From positions 88,509 to 152,508 of the forward strand of contig CAVRDP010000029.1 in the NCBI GenBank assembly GCA_963719885.1: DNA of 64,000 nucleotides, read 5' to 3'. The notes beneath the pieces were generated by a model that made no database searches, was not told the DNA's origin, and saw nothing but the letters and a program-made list of their open reading frames with translations. Position numbers and translations under genes: made by a program. The stretch comes from JANXQG01 sp963719885 (lineage in GTDB: Bacteria; Planctomycetota; Planctomycetia; Pirellulales; Thermoguttaceae). Of the stretch, positions 56,082 through 63,946 are shown piece after piece (within the stretch, counting starts at the first letter, position 1; every line of letters starts with the position of its first letter).

Positions 56082-56292
56082 TCCGACAGTCGGCCAGGTA
56101 GTCCTCGACGTCCGCCATGGCAACCCGGATCGCGTTGGCAATTCGGTAGTGGGGCAGCTTGCCTCCGTTGATGAGATTGTAAACCGTCCGCGTCGAGACG
56201 GTGAGCATTTCCGCGGCTTGGCGAACCGTGAGCAGTGCAGGGTGAACTGCACCATCGCCACGATCGTCGCCAGTGGAAACCCCGGTGCTCAC
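55903..56292 (-). CDS. Excisionase-like helix-turn-helix protein
   Basis: LLTVRQAAEMLTVSTRTVYN then INGGKLPHYRIANAIRVAMA is the winged-helix fold of the excisionase/HTH_17 family. It could direct the integrase towards excision. GTG 56292 overlaps the stop of the upstream small gene (TAGTG), giving coupling. The C-terminal 45 residues (basic, Pro-rich) run antisense over the integrase end, an arrangement that could tie int and xis expression. Confidence 0.82.
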   Translation of the reverse strand: MSTGVSTGDDRGDGAVHPALLTVRQAAEMLTVSTRTVYNLINGGKLPHYRIANAIRVAMADVEDYLADCRITCPAVVEPPPEATHQRAKKPRAGQTPVRTSHLTIGPRQLSLLRRGGVAISGPSDRSGR

Positions 56293-56483
56293 TATCTTAC
56301 TTCCTCAGATTCCATGCACCAGGGCGTCGAACCGGCCAAGTTCCGCCCGGTCGCCGGAACCTTGAACGCACCGGGAACGCACCCGCTCTCGATCAGCCGT
56401 CGCACTCGGTCCACGGCCAGGCCCCATCGCTTGGCCAACTGGCCATGGGAACGAGCGTCAAGTTGTGTTTCTGGGCGTGGCAT
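56292..56483 (-). CDS. Small DNA-binding protein
   Basis: 63 residues: SHGQLAKRWGLAVDRVRRLI then ESGCVPGAFKVPATGR resembles the same excisionase-like HTH type, shortened. It lies just ahead of, and overlaps, the excisionase-like gene. A Shine-Dalgarno is not clear. Could act as a regulator of the integration module. Confidence 0.55.
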   Translation of the reverse strand: MPRPETQLDARSHGQLAKRWGLAVDRVRRLIESGCVPGAFKVPATGRNLAGSTPWCMESEEVR

Positions 56484-56512
56484 GATTCAGGCGTGCGTTC
56501 GTCGTCCTCGAC

Positions 56513-57675
56513 CTAGTCGACAACCCCAACTTCATCGCCACCATCGTCGTCCTGGTGACCGTTAGCTTGCGGACCCTCTTTTTTCACTTTCCCTGCCGAT
56601 TGAGCACGGGCGACGTTGCCATGTACGAGCCGCTCGACGAGCTGGGCAACGTCCTTATCCTTGAACCGCTTGAGCAATTTGGGGTCGTTCGGCAGCTCCC
56701 ACAACCACTCGCACTTCTTGCCGCTTCCTCCTTCCACGAGGGCACGCCCATTCGCTTCTTCGCCCGCTTGAGGGTTCGCCCGCTGACCCCAGCGTCACCG
56801 GCCAACTTGAGGCATTCCGTGGCTGGCACCGGACCCTCGACCAAGATCGAGTACAACACGTACTCGGCCTCCGCCACGGCCGAATGATCGTCGGTCATGC
56901 CCATCAGGTCCGCAGCGGTGTGCTGGCTTGGGCCCAACCATTCCACGCCAATCGTGCCGTCACGGCGTTTGATGGTCCGGTACGTCAACGACGCGGCGGA
57001 CGCCAAGTTACCCTTCGTTTGGGCGAGAATGTGCTGGTGCTGGTCTTCGCTGCTGGGATCATGCAGGACCACGAGGCCGGACCGAACTGCCCCGATGATG
57101 CCGATGCTGCCCAGGCCGGCGTAAAGGGGATTGCTCGCCCCGGACTTACGCAGGTGCCGGACGATCAGCACGACCAAGTCGTACTTTTCGGCGAACACAG
57201 CCAGCGGGCCGAGAGCCATGCGGACGGCTGCGTCGCCATTCGAGTTGCCGGCCAGGAACGCGGTGAACGGGTCGATTACGAGGAATTTAGCCTGCACCTC
57301 GACCACGGCCCGTTCGATCACCGGAATATCGTTTGGCAGGCGGAGCGGGGATTCGATGAATCGGCTCCGGTCCAACAGCTTGATCTTGGTCAGGTCGGCT
57401 CCCTCGCCACGGAGATTGGGCAACACCGTCTGGCCCGCCAGGTCCTCGCCCTGAATGAGGACGACGCCCGCCGGAGGAATAGTCGCGATATTGCATCCCG
57501 GCATGGGCTGGCCAGTGGTCACCCTTGCGGTAATGTCGTAGCTGACGCTGGACTTCCCGCTGCCCGGATCGCCGTCCAAGACCGTGACGGCTGATTGGGG
57601 GATGCAGTCGGGCCACAGCCATTGCAGGGGGCGTTCTTTGATTTCGGCGGGACTGACAAGGCGGCGGTCGGTCAT
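56513..57675 (-). CDS. RepA-like AAA_25 ATPase, C-terminus frameshifted
   Basis: RecA-fold ATPase of the AAA_25/RepA helicase type found on plasmids and integrative elements. ATG 57675 (MTDRRLVSPAEIKERPLQWL) has AAAGGAC 8 nt upstream. Walker A is LDGDPGSGKSS, Walker B is FLVIDPF, sensor region LVVLIVRHLRKSG. Near 56735 the open frame becomes Ser/Arg-rich and stops at 56584. The neighbouring frame reads GGSGKKCEWLWELPNDPKLL and continues to 56513, which looks like the natural end, so a single-base loss is likely. The core is intact either way. Confidence 0.83.
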
Positions 57676-58031
57676 ATAATACTGTCCTTTCGTTCCGAGA
57701 GGGCCAAGGGTGCCAACACGAATCCTTGGCATCCTTGGCACTCTTGCCCATCGTTTGACTCAGTCTTTTGCTGTGCGAAGGTGGGGTTGGGATACCCACT
57801 TGAACATCACGGACCGCCAGAATACGCTTAGAAGATTGCAAAGAAATGGGCGGAAACTAGAGGACCCGCAGAATCAAGCCGCTTGTCGGTACAATCAACA
57901 AAACGGCGGAAAAGGCGGCAAGTAGCAGGAAACAAGGCGGGAAGGATTTTTCTCTCTCCACCCAGTCGCAACTCGCAAATTTCAACACCATCCAAACCAG
58001 GTCCTTTCCGCCACGTTAGATTTCCCTCAAG
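57676..58031. other. Intergenic region with short repeats between divergent genes
   Basis: Near 57718-57748 are close-set TTGGCA units (CCTTGGCATCCTTGGCACTC) and an inverted CCAAGG, and near 57900-57935 purine-rich GGCGGAAAAGGCGGCAAG repeats. Upstream of a RepA-like gene such repeats could be binding sites, although their number is small. No gene is visible. Confidence 0.4.
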
Positions 58032-59387
58032 ATGAAAAAAGCAAAGTCTCCGACGAAACAGCGTTCGGACCGCCGCAAGGATTTGGCCGCCGGCCGTAAC
58101 GCATTAAGTGTGTGCCTAGCGGCCATCATTGAGTTCTACACATTGTTTCAGCAGGATAACGATTCGATTGCCAACTCGATTTGCTTGTATCTCTCGCAGC
58201 TCTACAAGGCATTGCGAGATGGTTGGGTTCCAGTTTGTAGATGCTGGCCCAAACTCATGGACATCGACCGGAGCAAGAATTGGAAAGCCAAAAGCAAACG
58301 GGCCGACGAGTCTACCCAAATTGCGGCGATTGTGTGGATGGAGGCGAAGAGCTGTTATTGGAGTGTTATCGATGGATTCGGATGTGTAAGGTCGGCCTTG
58401 AAAGCTTGGGATAACTGGGAGGAGACCTATTCGCCGGAACTGGGAGAATCTCGCAGCACGCAAGGTATCAGTGGACCGATACGCATCTTCAAACGAAATG
58501 CGGATAGTGCAAAGCCTCACAAGTGGCACAAACTCAAGGAGGCTATTGAACAAGTGATTCCCGCCGTGGCCGAGGACGAATCAACAGCCACGCGAATTGA
58601 GAAGCCCGCATTACCGGGACCATGTATGCCGTTGCCGGGTAGTCGACTTGAATTGAAAAGGTTGCTTAGCCGCGTAGACGAGTACATGGAAAGATATACT
58701 GTCCTGCAGAACCAGTTGGCCTCGAAATCGTTCGACGAATTGAAGGCTGATAAAGCGCCGTTTGTAGACGAGGACGCTCGCTGCCGGTCCCTCGCTTCCG
58801 AGTTTGTCTATTATGCCGATCCGATTTCTCTCGCCCTGCACGGTGATGTCCTATTTGCGGCTAGAGGCCGCTTTCGGGATCTTGTTCAGGAAGCCAAGAG
58901 GCAAAAACTGGGCGAAGGCAGGACCGTTGCCAAGGACGGCATTATCGGTGCATGGAAGGAAATCGTTGCTGCCCACCGGTCGATACTGATTCCAATCGGG
59001 CGACTAAGGAGACAGATACTCGCCAAGCTTGCCAAGATCGACCGTACAAGCACCTCTGGGAAAGTGAACGACGACAAGTGGATTTCCGCCTCGGAGGCAG
59101 CAAAAATCGCCGACCAGTTCGGAGTGAAGCTCAGCTTGTCGGCGATCAACAAACTCAGTAATAAAAAGCCCCCGCCGTTTCTTGCCAAGCCGCGTGGCGG
59201 GAGAGGGCGAGACGTTAATCTTGGCAGCTTCCTTTTATACTTGACTGAGTTGAAAAGGCCGAAACCTGGTTCTGATGCCGAGCTTGACGACGTTGCAAAA
59301 CGCCTGAAGAGCTGCGCGGTGACGAGGACCAGGAATACAGCGACGATGACTAGCAATCGCTACTTTCCGCCTACTTTCCTCGCCTGA
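58032..59387 (+). CDS. Element-encoded protein of unknown function (451 residues)
   Basis: Basic start (MKKAKSPTKQRSDRRKDLAA), then mostly helical with heptad-like stretches (LLSRVDEYMERYTVLQNQLA). The last 110 residues contain WISASEAAKIADQFGVKLSL, a helix-turn-helix-like phrase, followed by AINKLSNKKPPPFLAKPRGG and a basic stretch, suggesting DNA binding. Its G+C is slightly lower than that of chromosomal genes. No known family. Long, well-formed frame with a weak Shine-Dalgarno. Confidence 0.7.
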   Translation: MKKAKSPTKQRSDRRKDLAAGRNALSVCLAAIIEFYTLFQQDNDSIANSICLYLSQLYKALRDGWVPVCRCWPKLMDIDRSKNWKAKSKRADESTQIAAIVWMEAKSCYWSVIDGFGCVRSALKAWDNWEETYSPELGESRSTQGISGPIRIFKRNADSAKPHKWHKLKEAIEQVIPAVAEDESTATRIEKPALPGPCMPLPGSRLELKRLLSRVDEYMERYTVLQNQLASKSFDELKADKAPFVDEDARCRSLASEFVYYADPISLALHGDVLFAARGRFRDLVQEAKRQKLGEGRTVAKDGIIGAWKEIVAAHRSILIPIGRLRRQILAKLAKIDRTSTSGKVNDDKWISASEAAKIADQFGVKLSLSAINKLSNKKPPPFLAKPRGGRGRDVNLGSFLLYLTELKRPKPGSDAELDDVAKRLKSCAVTRTRNTATMTSNRYFPPTFLA

Positions 59388-59592
59388 CCGCTAAATCTTC
59401 TTTTTCCGCTGCCTGCTCAGGGCTAGCGTTCTTCGCGACTTTCCTTCGATTTTCCGGCACACTCTGCGTGCTATTCTGCCCGGCGTTCACTGACGTGAAC
59501 CTGTCGGCCGGCTCGTTGTCGGCCAGGACGTAGCCGGGTTGCCCGCCGCCGGCGACGGCCAGGAACAGAGCGGGCAAGCAGGAGGCATAAAG

Positions 59593-59775
59593 ATGCTCGT
59601 GTTATCTCGAAAGAAGAATGAATCCATCGTCGTCCGCGATGACATCACCATCGTGGTGGTGGAGATTCGCGGCGATAAGGTCCGGTTGGGGGTCGAGGCT
59701 CCCAAGGAGGTTCCCGTCCACCGTCGCGAGGTCTTCGACGCGATCCATCGCGTAGACGACGCTCCGGTGGCTTGA
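59593..59775 (+). CDS. csrA: CsrA-type post-transcriptional regulator
   Basis: Sixty residues: MLVLSRKKNESIVVRDDITI, VVEIRGDKVRLGVEAPKEVP, VHRREVFDAIH. The RNA-binding residues of CsrA (L4/R6 and VPVHRREV) are present. It binds GGA motifs in mRNA leaders. A GGAGG sits 12 bp before the start and another AGGAA lies 25 bp further up, so autoregulation is possible. Carriage on an integrative element suggests it adjusts host or element gene expression. Confidence 0.93.
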   Translation: MLVLSRKKNESIVVRDDITIVVVEIRGDKVRLGVEAPKEVPVHRREVFDAIHRVDDAPVA

Positions 59776-59786
59776 TGGTTTTCCCT

Positions 59787-59821
59787 GGCCCACCTCGCCG
59801 CTGACACCGGCGAGGTGGGCC
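59787..59821 (+). terminator. Terminator after csrA
   Basis: GGCCCACCTCGCCG and CGGCGAGGTGGGCC form a near-perfect 13-14 bp stem with loop CTGACAC, followed by TCCTTT. A second hairpin GTCGCCGCGGCCTT / AAGGCCGCCGCGAC follows at 59838-59869 with one mismatch. Confidence 0.8.
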
Positions 59822-59914
59822 TCCTTTGACCCTTCGAGTCGCCGCGGCCTTCAACAAGGCCGCCGCGACCCGCATGGTCAACCCGACCAAGCTGACCGCT
59901 GGCAAAGACCAGCC

Positions 59915-59957
59915 TTGTTCTTTGACAATCGAGGCGACGACGAGTCCGGTCGTCGCC
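59915..59957 (+). promoter_or_regulatory. boxA-like site with stem-loop before parB
   Basis: TTGTTCTTTGACAAT (59915-59929), matching the rRNA-type boxA, is followed after 3 nt by a perfect 9-bp stem GGCGACGAC / GTCGTCGCC with a 7-nt loop (59933-59957). The parB start is 100 bp downstream and the csrA terminator 95 bp upstream, so it could let transcription pass terminators, as lambda nut sites do. Confidence 0.6.
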
Positions 59958-60055
59958 CACATAGTCGCCCTAGGAAGGCGGCTTAGTGGAACAGGACCAC
60001 GGCCAGCACGTCGCGGGCCGTGTATTTCACATTCTTTTTTGAAAGGAGTTGCCAA

Positions 60056-61297
60056 ATGGCAACCACCCAAAAACCGAAGGGGGCGACGGTTTCGCCCCAG
60101 GCCGCGGTGCCAAAGCCGCAAGCCGACGGTCAGCAAAAGCCGGCCGCCGAGGGTTTCAAGCTGGAACGCCCAGAGATGAGCGTCCAGCAGATCCCGCTGT
60201 CGAAGATCTTCGCCCGGCCCGAGTTGAATGCCTACCGCGGGCGCGAAGGCGATCCGTACACCAAAGACGCTCTGAAGGGCCTCTTGGAGTCGGTTACGAT
60301 GCAGGGCGGCATCAACACGCCGTTCTTGCTTCTGGCCCACCCCGATGGAACCTTCGAAGTCGGGGATGGCCATCGCCGACTCACCACCCTCCTGCTGCTC
60401 ATTGCTGATGGTGTGGCCGGGTTCTCGGCGGACATGCTCGTACCGGCGAACGTCCTCGGCATCGATACGAAAGAGCTGAACTTCGTCACGGCGAGCGTGT
60501 CGGCCAACATCGAGCGGGAGCCGCTTCCGCCCGAAGGGCGGATGGATGCAACTTCGCGGCTTCACAAGGTCGGGATGCCCAGGCAGTCCATCGCCGATCT
60601 CTTGCACGTCAGCAAGAGCACCGTTGACCGCGACATCACCTTGATGGGGGATGCGGAGATGATGCGGCACGTCCGCGAACTTCGCACCGTCACCTTGTCG
60701 AACGCCGCCCTGCTCCTGGCGACCGCTGAGAAGGCCAAACGTCGGGACGAGTTCATGTCGTTTCTGACAGACTGGGGCCAACAGGCCCAGGCGGACATCA
60801 ACGCCGAGATTGCTGCCCGTGCCTCCCGCGACGAGCCGCCGCTTGCGGAGGCTCAGCGGTATCCGCGGAGCCGGATGACGGCCGAGATGGTCAAGCATTG
60901 GCGGCAGGCTCTGGAAAAGAAGCTGCCGTTGACGATGCCCGGCTTCAAGTTCATGGCGTCGCTCAGCAAGGAGAACGGCCTCCCCCGCGTGGAAATCAAC
61001 GCGGTGAATAAGCCGGTCGCCGACCTGAGTGCAGCGGACGTGGCGAAGATCGTTCGCCGCTGCCTGGACTTGGCTCACGAGTTGGAGCCGGTTTTGGCCG
61101 CCAAGGCCACGGAGGAGAACGAGGCGTCGGAGGCGGACGCTGCCGGTGAAGTGACCAGTCCCGGCCTCGAACGGCTCCGGGAGCTGGGCTTCAGCCAGTT
61201 CGCCGGCGAGGATGACGACCAGCCGGAGGAAACTTCCGACGAAGAGGACTCCGACGAAGAGTCCGACAGCGAGCCGGAAGCGGACGCCCAGTCGTAA
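60056..61297 (+). CDS. parB: ParB-like protein
   Basis: 413 residues. After a low-complexity start (MATTQKPKGATVSPQAAVPK) comes a ParB/Spo0J N-terminal domain (QQIPLSKIFARPELNAYRGR, VGDGHRRLTTLLLL), then a helix-turn-helix (QSIADLLHVSKSTVDRDITL) and a helical region, ending in a very acidic tail (DEEDSDEESDSEPEAD). AAAGGAG precedes ATG 60056. No ParA gene is near in this window. It may partition an excised form of the element or act as a transcription regulator. Confidence 0.87.
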   Translation: MATTQKPKGATVSPQAAVPKPQADGQQKPAAEGFKLERPEMSVQQIPLSKIFARPELNAYRGREGDPYTKDALKGLLESVTMQGGINTPFLLLAHPDGTFEVGDGHRRLTTLLLLIADGVAGFSADMLVPANVLGIDTKELNFVTASVSANIEREPLPPEGRMDATSRLHKVGMPRQSIADLLHVSKSTVDRDITLMGDAEMMRHVRELRTVTLSNAALLLATAEKAKRRDEFMSFLTDWGQQAQADINAEIAARASRDEPPLAEAQRYPRSRMTAEMVKHWRQALEKKLPLTMPGFKFMASLSKENGLPRVEINAVNKPVADLSAADVAKIVRRCLDLAHELEPVLAAKATEENEASEADAAGEVTSPGLERLRELGFSQFAGEDDDQPEETSDEEDSDEESDSEPEADAQS

Positions 61298-61332
61298 GGG
61301 GTGGGTAGCACTACCCACAAGAGTGTAGATTG

Positions 61333-61500
61333 CCTCATTTGAGGCTGAGGGGCTCCAGCCCGTGGCCGCGATCATCGTGGTCAAGGCCACGGGCGGCCCT
61401 TCCGGCCGATCGCTTCGGTTCAGACCGCAGCGATGCCTTGCTTAGGGCGGCCGGTAGCAATGACAGTGACCTCTGCTCATTTCTACCGGCCGGTCTAAGG
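61333..61500 (+). terminator. Group of stem-loops after parB
   Basis: Three structures in series: CCTCATTTGAGG at 61333; GCCCGTGGCC (61358-61367) with GGCCACGGGC (61385-61394); and CTTAGGGCGGCCGGTAG with CTACCGGCCGGTCTAAG, 61441-61499, an imperfect 14-bp pair. The second has a relative at 63848-63885. At least one probably ends the parB transcript; together they could form the leader of the next gene. Confidence 0.6.
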
Positions 61501-61533
61501 ACGGACGAGCTATGAGAGAGATCGTAGGTAACT

Positions 61534-61569
61534 ATGGCTAAAACCGTAGGTAACTATGGAATCCCGTAG
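61534..61569 (+). CDS. Possible 11-residue leader peptide
   Basis: ATG at 61534 encodes MAKTVGNYGIP and ends at TAG 61569, overlapping the start of the 306-residue gene (61556) in another frame. The sequence CGTAGGTAACTATGG is present twice (61523 and 61546), so each ATG has the same upstream context. Coding status is not proven. Confidence 0.35.
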   Translation: MAKTVGNYGIP

Positions 61570-62476
61570 TGATCCCGGTTCGATGACCGGCGATGTCACG
61601 TTGCGTGGCATCGACAAAAAGAAGGGTGTACATCCCACCCTGGGCGAGAATCCTCTCGTCCATAAAGCGGCTGGGGCTAAGAAAGCTCCCGGCGTCCAAT
61701 CAGCAAGTGGTGATACAACTCGGCTTGGCCGCGACTGTCCGCGGACTGCCGGAACCAAGCAACTCTCCCTCGCGAAAGGTAAGGATAACTATGTCGCGAG
61801 GGTTGCGAGAGAAACGCTAAGGGAAGGCAGGAGCACAACTCGCCCGGATGGGCGGCAATTACCGACCTGGCCTGACGTATACGTTGTCTCAACAGAAGGG
61901 CACGCGAAACGGGTCACGAAGGGCAACCTTCGCCCCGAACTTCAACTGTACCTTCTGGACAAGCGGAAGCACTTTGACAATCCTGCGATGTTTCTGGACG
62001 TATGGCTCGATGGGGAGGATGTGGTTCTTAACCTGTCCGTCCCATGCCGGGGCCTGCTCCAGGCACTAATGCTCGGGCAAATAAATCGCCAATCGACGGT
62101 TTACCATCCGGCGAGCAGGGGCTGCCTTCAAGTGCCGGATTCGCGAGAGTTGAGTAGGATCGCCGCAGCATGTGCGTGTGCTGAGCGCAAAACGCTCCCG
62201 GAGTCACTTGCATGCGTTAACGCATCGCTATCGGACCTGCCTCACAACATTTACGTAGCAGTGCTGGGCCTGATCGAAACGATCATGTCCACGCCTCCTG
62301 CTGACGTGACTGAGGAAACGCTGACCGAATTGCAACGGATCTGCAAGAGGGCCGGCGAGGTTGATGGCAATTATGCGAGCTGGTTTGGTGTGGCTTTGTC
62401 CCACGCCGTACACCGACTTAATGTAGCATCCTCCGAAGTGCCTACGGGCCAGGAGTTGCTCCAAGCGGCGGTGTAA
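61556..62476 (+). CDS. Element-encoded protein of unknown function (306 residues)
   Basis: Basic, polar N-terminal 90 residues, then VYVVSTEGHAKRVTKGNLRP, a beta/alpha region (FLDVWLDGEDVVLNLSVPC) and a helical C-terminus. No family recognised. An inner ATG (MTGDVTLRGIDKKKG) at 61583 is an alternative start. The duplicated upstream box suggests controlled translation. It ends before a strong 12-bp hairpin (62483-62529). Confidence 0.65.
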   Translation: MESRSDPGSMTGDVTLRGIDKKKGVHPTLGENPLVHKAAGAKKAPGVQSASGDTTRLGRDCPRTAGTKQLSLAKGKDNYVARVARETLREGRSTTRPDGRQLPTWPDVYVVSTEGHAKRVTKGNLRPELQLYLLDKRKHFDNPAMFLDVWLDGEDVVLNLSVPCRGLLQALMLGQINRQSTVYHPASRGCLQVPDSRELSRIAAACACAERKTLPESLACVNASLSDLPHNIYVAVLGLIETIMSTPPADVTEETLTELQRICKRAGEVDGNYASWFGVALSHAVHRLNVASSEVPTGQELLQAAV

Positions 62477-62482
62477 GCCGCA

Positions 62483-62529
62483 CCGGATCGCACTGGTTTC
62501 TGAGGTCCGCCTCGTCTAGTGCGATCCGG
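62483..62529 (+). terminator. Stem-loop after the 306-residue gene
   Basis: CCGGATCGCACT and AGTGCGATCCGG pair perfectly over 12 bp with a 23-nt loop. The following GGGTTGTTCTTTG contains the next boxA-like site, so a terminator and an antitermination signal lie side by side. Confidence 0.65.
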
Positions 62530-62531
62530 GG

Positions 62532-62546
62532 TTGTTCTTTGAAAAT
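62532..62546 (+). promoter_or_regulatory. boxA-like site before the inverted-repeat gene
   Basis: TTGTTCTTTGAAAAT matches the boxA consensus and the other three sites in this window. It sits directly behind a terminator-like hairpin and 16 bp before the first copy of the 19-bp inverted repeat. Confidence 0.55.
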
Positions 62547-62613
62547 TTGGTGAAGGTGTTAAGTGGCAGAGACGCGGGGCTGCGGGTGGACCCTTTTGAA
62601 GGGAGGCCAACAA

Positions 62614-63246
62614 ATGGCCACAACAAAAACCATGCAGCTACATGACGTAGCTCCACAATCAGCGAGCATTAACGATGCTCTCGAAATTGCCGGTCAACGT
62701 GCTCGGACGGCAGAGGCCGCTTGCGACAGCGTTGACGCCGCAACTGAAACGAATTCCATGCCGACCCCGAGGGACGGCCGTTCACTGAACGCCTTTGGCG
62801 AACAGTGGCGTTCGCTCCAAATGGAGAGTCTGGAACTTCGTTGGCAAATCGGTGTCTCATGCAACGAGAACCTTGGTCGTTCAATGACTACCAAGGAAGT
62901 TGCTAACAGGATCGGGTGCGGGTTACCGGACCTACATCTCATGATGTGGTTCGCAAAACTTGTTCCAAGTCTCAATGTATTCCTGCAGGACCACCCCGGT
63001 GTGAACACCTGGGGCAAGGTCAAGGAGTTCATTGCCCAATCGAATCCCAATCGCAAGACGCGCAAGCGTTCCGAGGTTGGGAAGCTGATTGGGTTGATGA
63101 GGAGGCTGACTTCCCAGTATCAAGAGGGCAATGTTGCCTTCGAGAAAAAGGATGTCAACAAGCTCACTTCGGTCCTAGTGAAGTTCACCATGGCATTGAA
63201 TGCAAATTCAAGGTCAACGGACGCCTCAGTAGAGGAAAGCGAATAA
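62614..63246 (+). CDS. Protein of unknown function between inverted repeats (210 residues)
   Basis: Start ATG 62614 (MATTKTMQLHDVAPQSASIN) has GGGAGG 8 nt upstream; the leader and first codons resemble those of parB (MATTQKPKG). The chain is mostly helical: MTTKEVANRIGCGLPDLHLM then MWFAKLVPSLNVFLQDHPGV looks like a helix-turn-helix, and GKLIGLMRRLTSQYQEGN is another amphipathic helix. No nuclease, transposase or reverse-transcriptase motif is present. Possibly a DNA- or RNA-binding regulator. Confidence 0.7.
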   Translation: MATTKTMQLHDVAPQSASINDALEIAGQRARTAEAACDSVDAATETNSMPTPRDGRSLNAFGEQWRSLQMESLELRWQIGVSCNENLGRSMTTKEVANRIGCGLPDLHLMMWFAKLVPSLNVFLQDHPGVNTWGKVKEFIAQSNPNRKTRKRSEVGKLIGLMRRLTSQYQEGNVAFEKKDVNKLTSVLVKFTMALNANSRSTDASVEESE

Positions 63247-63423
63247 CTTACCCCAAGGACGTGCTGCTTTCAGCGAGTTCTACGGAGGGCTTTCAGTAAG
63301 CCCGTAGCGGACCGGTTGTAAGATCGGACGCCTAACGAAAGCCTCAAGTGAGGTTTGAAGCCGTGAAAACGGGTTAACAGTTAATAGTTTTCAGCATTGC
63401 CCAAAGCCCCGCGTCTCTGCCAC
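63247..63423 (+). ncRNA. Candidate structured RNA segment
   Basis: Several short stems follow closely: CTACGGAGGGCT with AGCCCGTAG (63282-63310), CCGGT with ATCGG, CCTCA with TGAGG, and CCGT-GAAA-ACGG, a stem capped by a GNRA tetraloop, before the second inverted-repeat arm. No coding frame covers it. The density of stems is higher than in other gaps, but I cannot match a known RNA class. Confidence 0.4.
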
Positions 63424-63473
63424 TCACACCACCGCCAAGCATGACACGTTTTCATCCCCGAAAGGAAGACACT

Positions 63474-63743
63474 ATGACTGAAGACACTCCCGCCATCAAG
63501 GCTTGGAAGGAAAGACTCGCCAAGAAGCTCGCCTCACCCAAGCATCAAATGAAGGAAGCCGAGAAAAAGTTGAAGCTCCTTACTGATCGCATCGCTCACG
63601 AGACTTCCTCGGAACGAGACGACGAATGGCGTCGAGAGTTCGAGGCCGCCGAACAGGAGTTTAAGCAAGCGTTCTCGGAAGTGTGGAAGGAAGAGGAAGA
63701 ACAGCATTGGCGAGATCATCCCGAGGAGATCGATGAGCAGTAG
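63474..63743 (+). CDS. Small highly charged protein (89 residues)
   Basis: MTEDTPAIKAWKERLAKKLA and a long run rich in Glu, Lys and Arg (KEAEKKLKLLTDRIAHETSS, EFEAAEQEFKQAFSEVWKEE) that should form one continuous helix or coiled coil. AAAGGAAG precedes ATG 63474. Function unknown; similar small helical proteins occur on plasmids and phages. Confidence 0.65.
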   Translation: MTEDTPAIKAWKERLAKKLASPKHQMKEAEKKLKLLTDRIAHETSSERDDEWRREFEAAEQEFKQAFSEVWKEEEEQHWRDHPEEIDEQ

Positions 63744-63847
63744 TTCATCTATAACTTTGCAATGACCTTCGGAAGTGATGGCAAGGCTATTGTTTCCGGA
63801 AGTCTTCCGCCCGACTGATTTCCTTCGGCGATAGCCGATCAGTAGGG

Positions 63848-63885
63848 GAGCCCGTGGTTGCGATTTCGATCGTGGCCGCGGGCCT
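63848..63885 (+). terminator. UUCG-capped hairpin related to the one after parB
   Basis: GAGCCCGTGGTTGCGAT and ATCGTGGCCGCGGGCCTC pair over about 17 bp around a TTCG loop, with several G-U pairs. Its left arm resembles the stem at 61358. It is followed by TCTCTTC and then by the leader of the next gene. Confidence 0.6.
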
Positions 63886-63946
63886 CTCTTCAAACCGTTG
63901 TCCCGGCTGAAGCCAGGGCACTAACGCAATATCAAGGAGAAACCAA

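Larger units (their letters stand above)
62563..63423. repeat. Perfect 19-bp inverted repeat enclosing one gene
   Basis: GTGGCAGAGACGCGGGGCT at 62563-62581 and its exact complement at 63405-63423, 823 bp apart. With one gap the match extends outwards (GGTGT-A on the left, GGTGTGA on the right read in reverse). Between them lie one 210-residue gene and a hairpin-rich 3' segment. Termini of a small transposon or a long-range RNA pairing are both possible. Confidence 0.85.

Noticed and set aside
62563..63423. Retron or group I/II intron
   Set aside because: No reverse transcriptase or maturase, no domain V or P7-like core, and the inverted arms are too far apart for a retron msr-msd.
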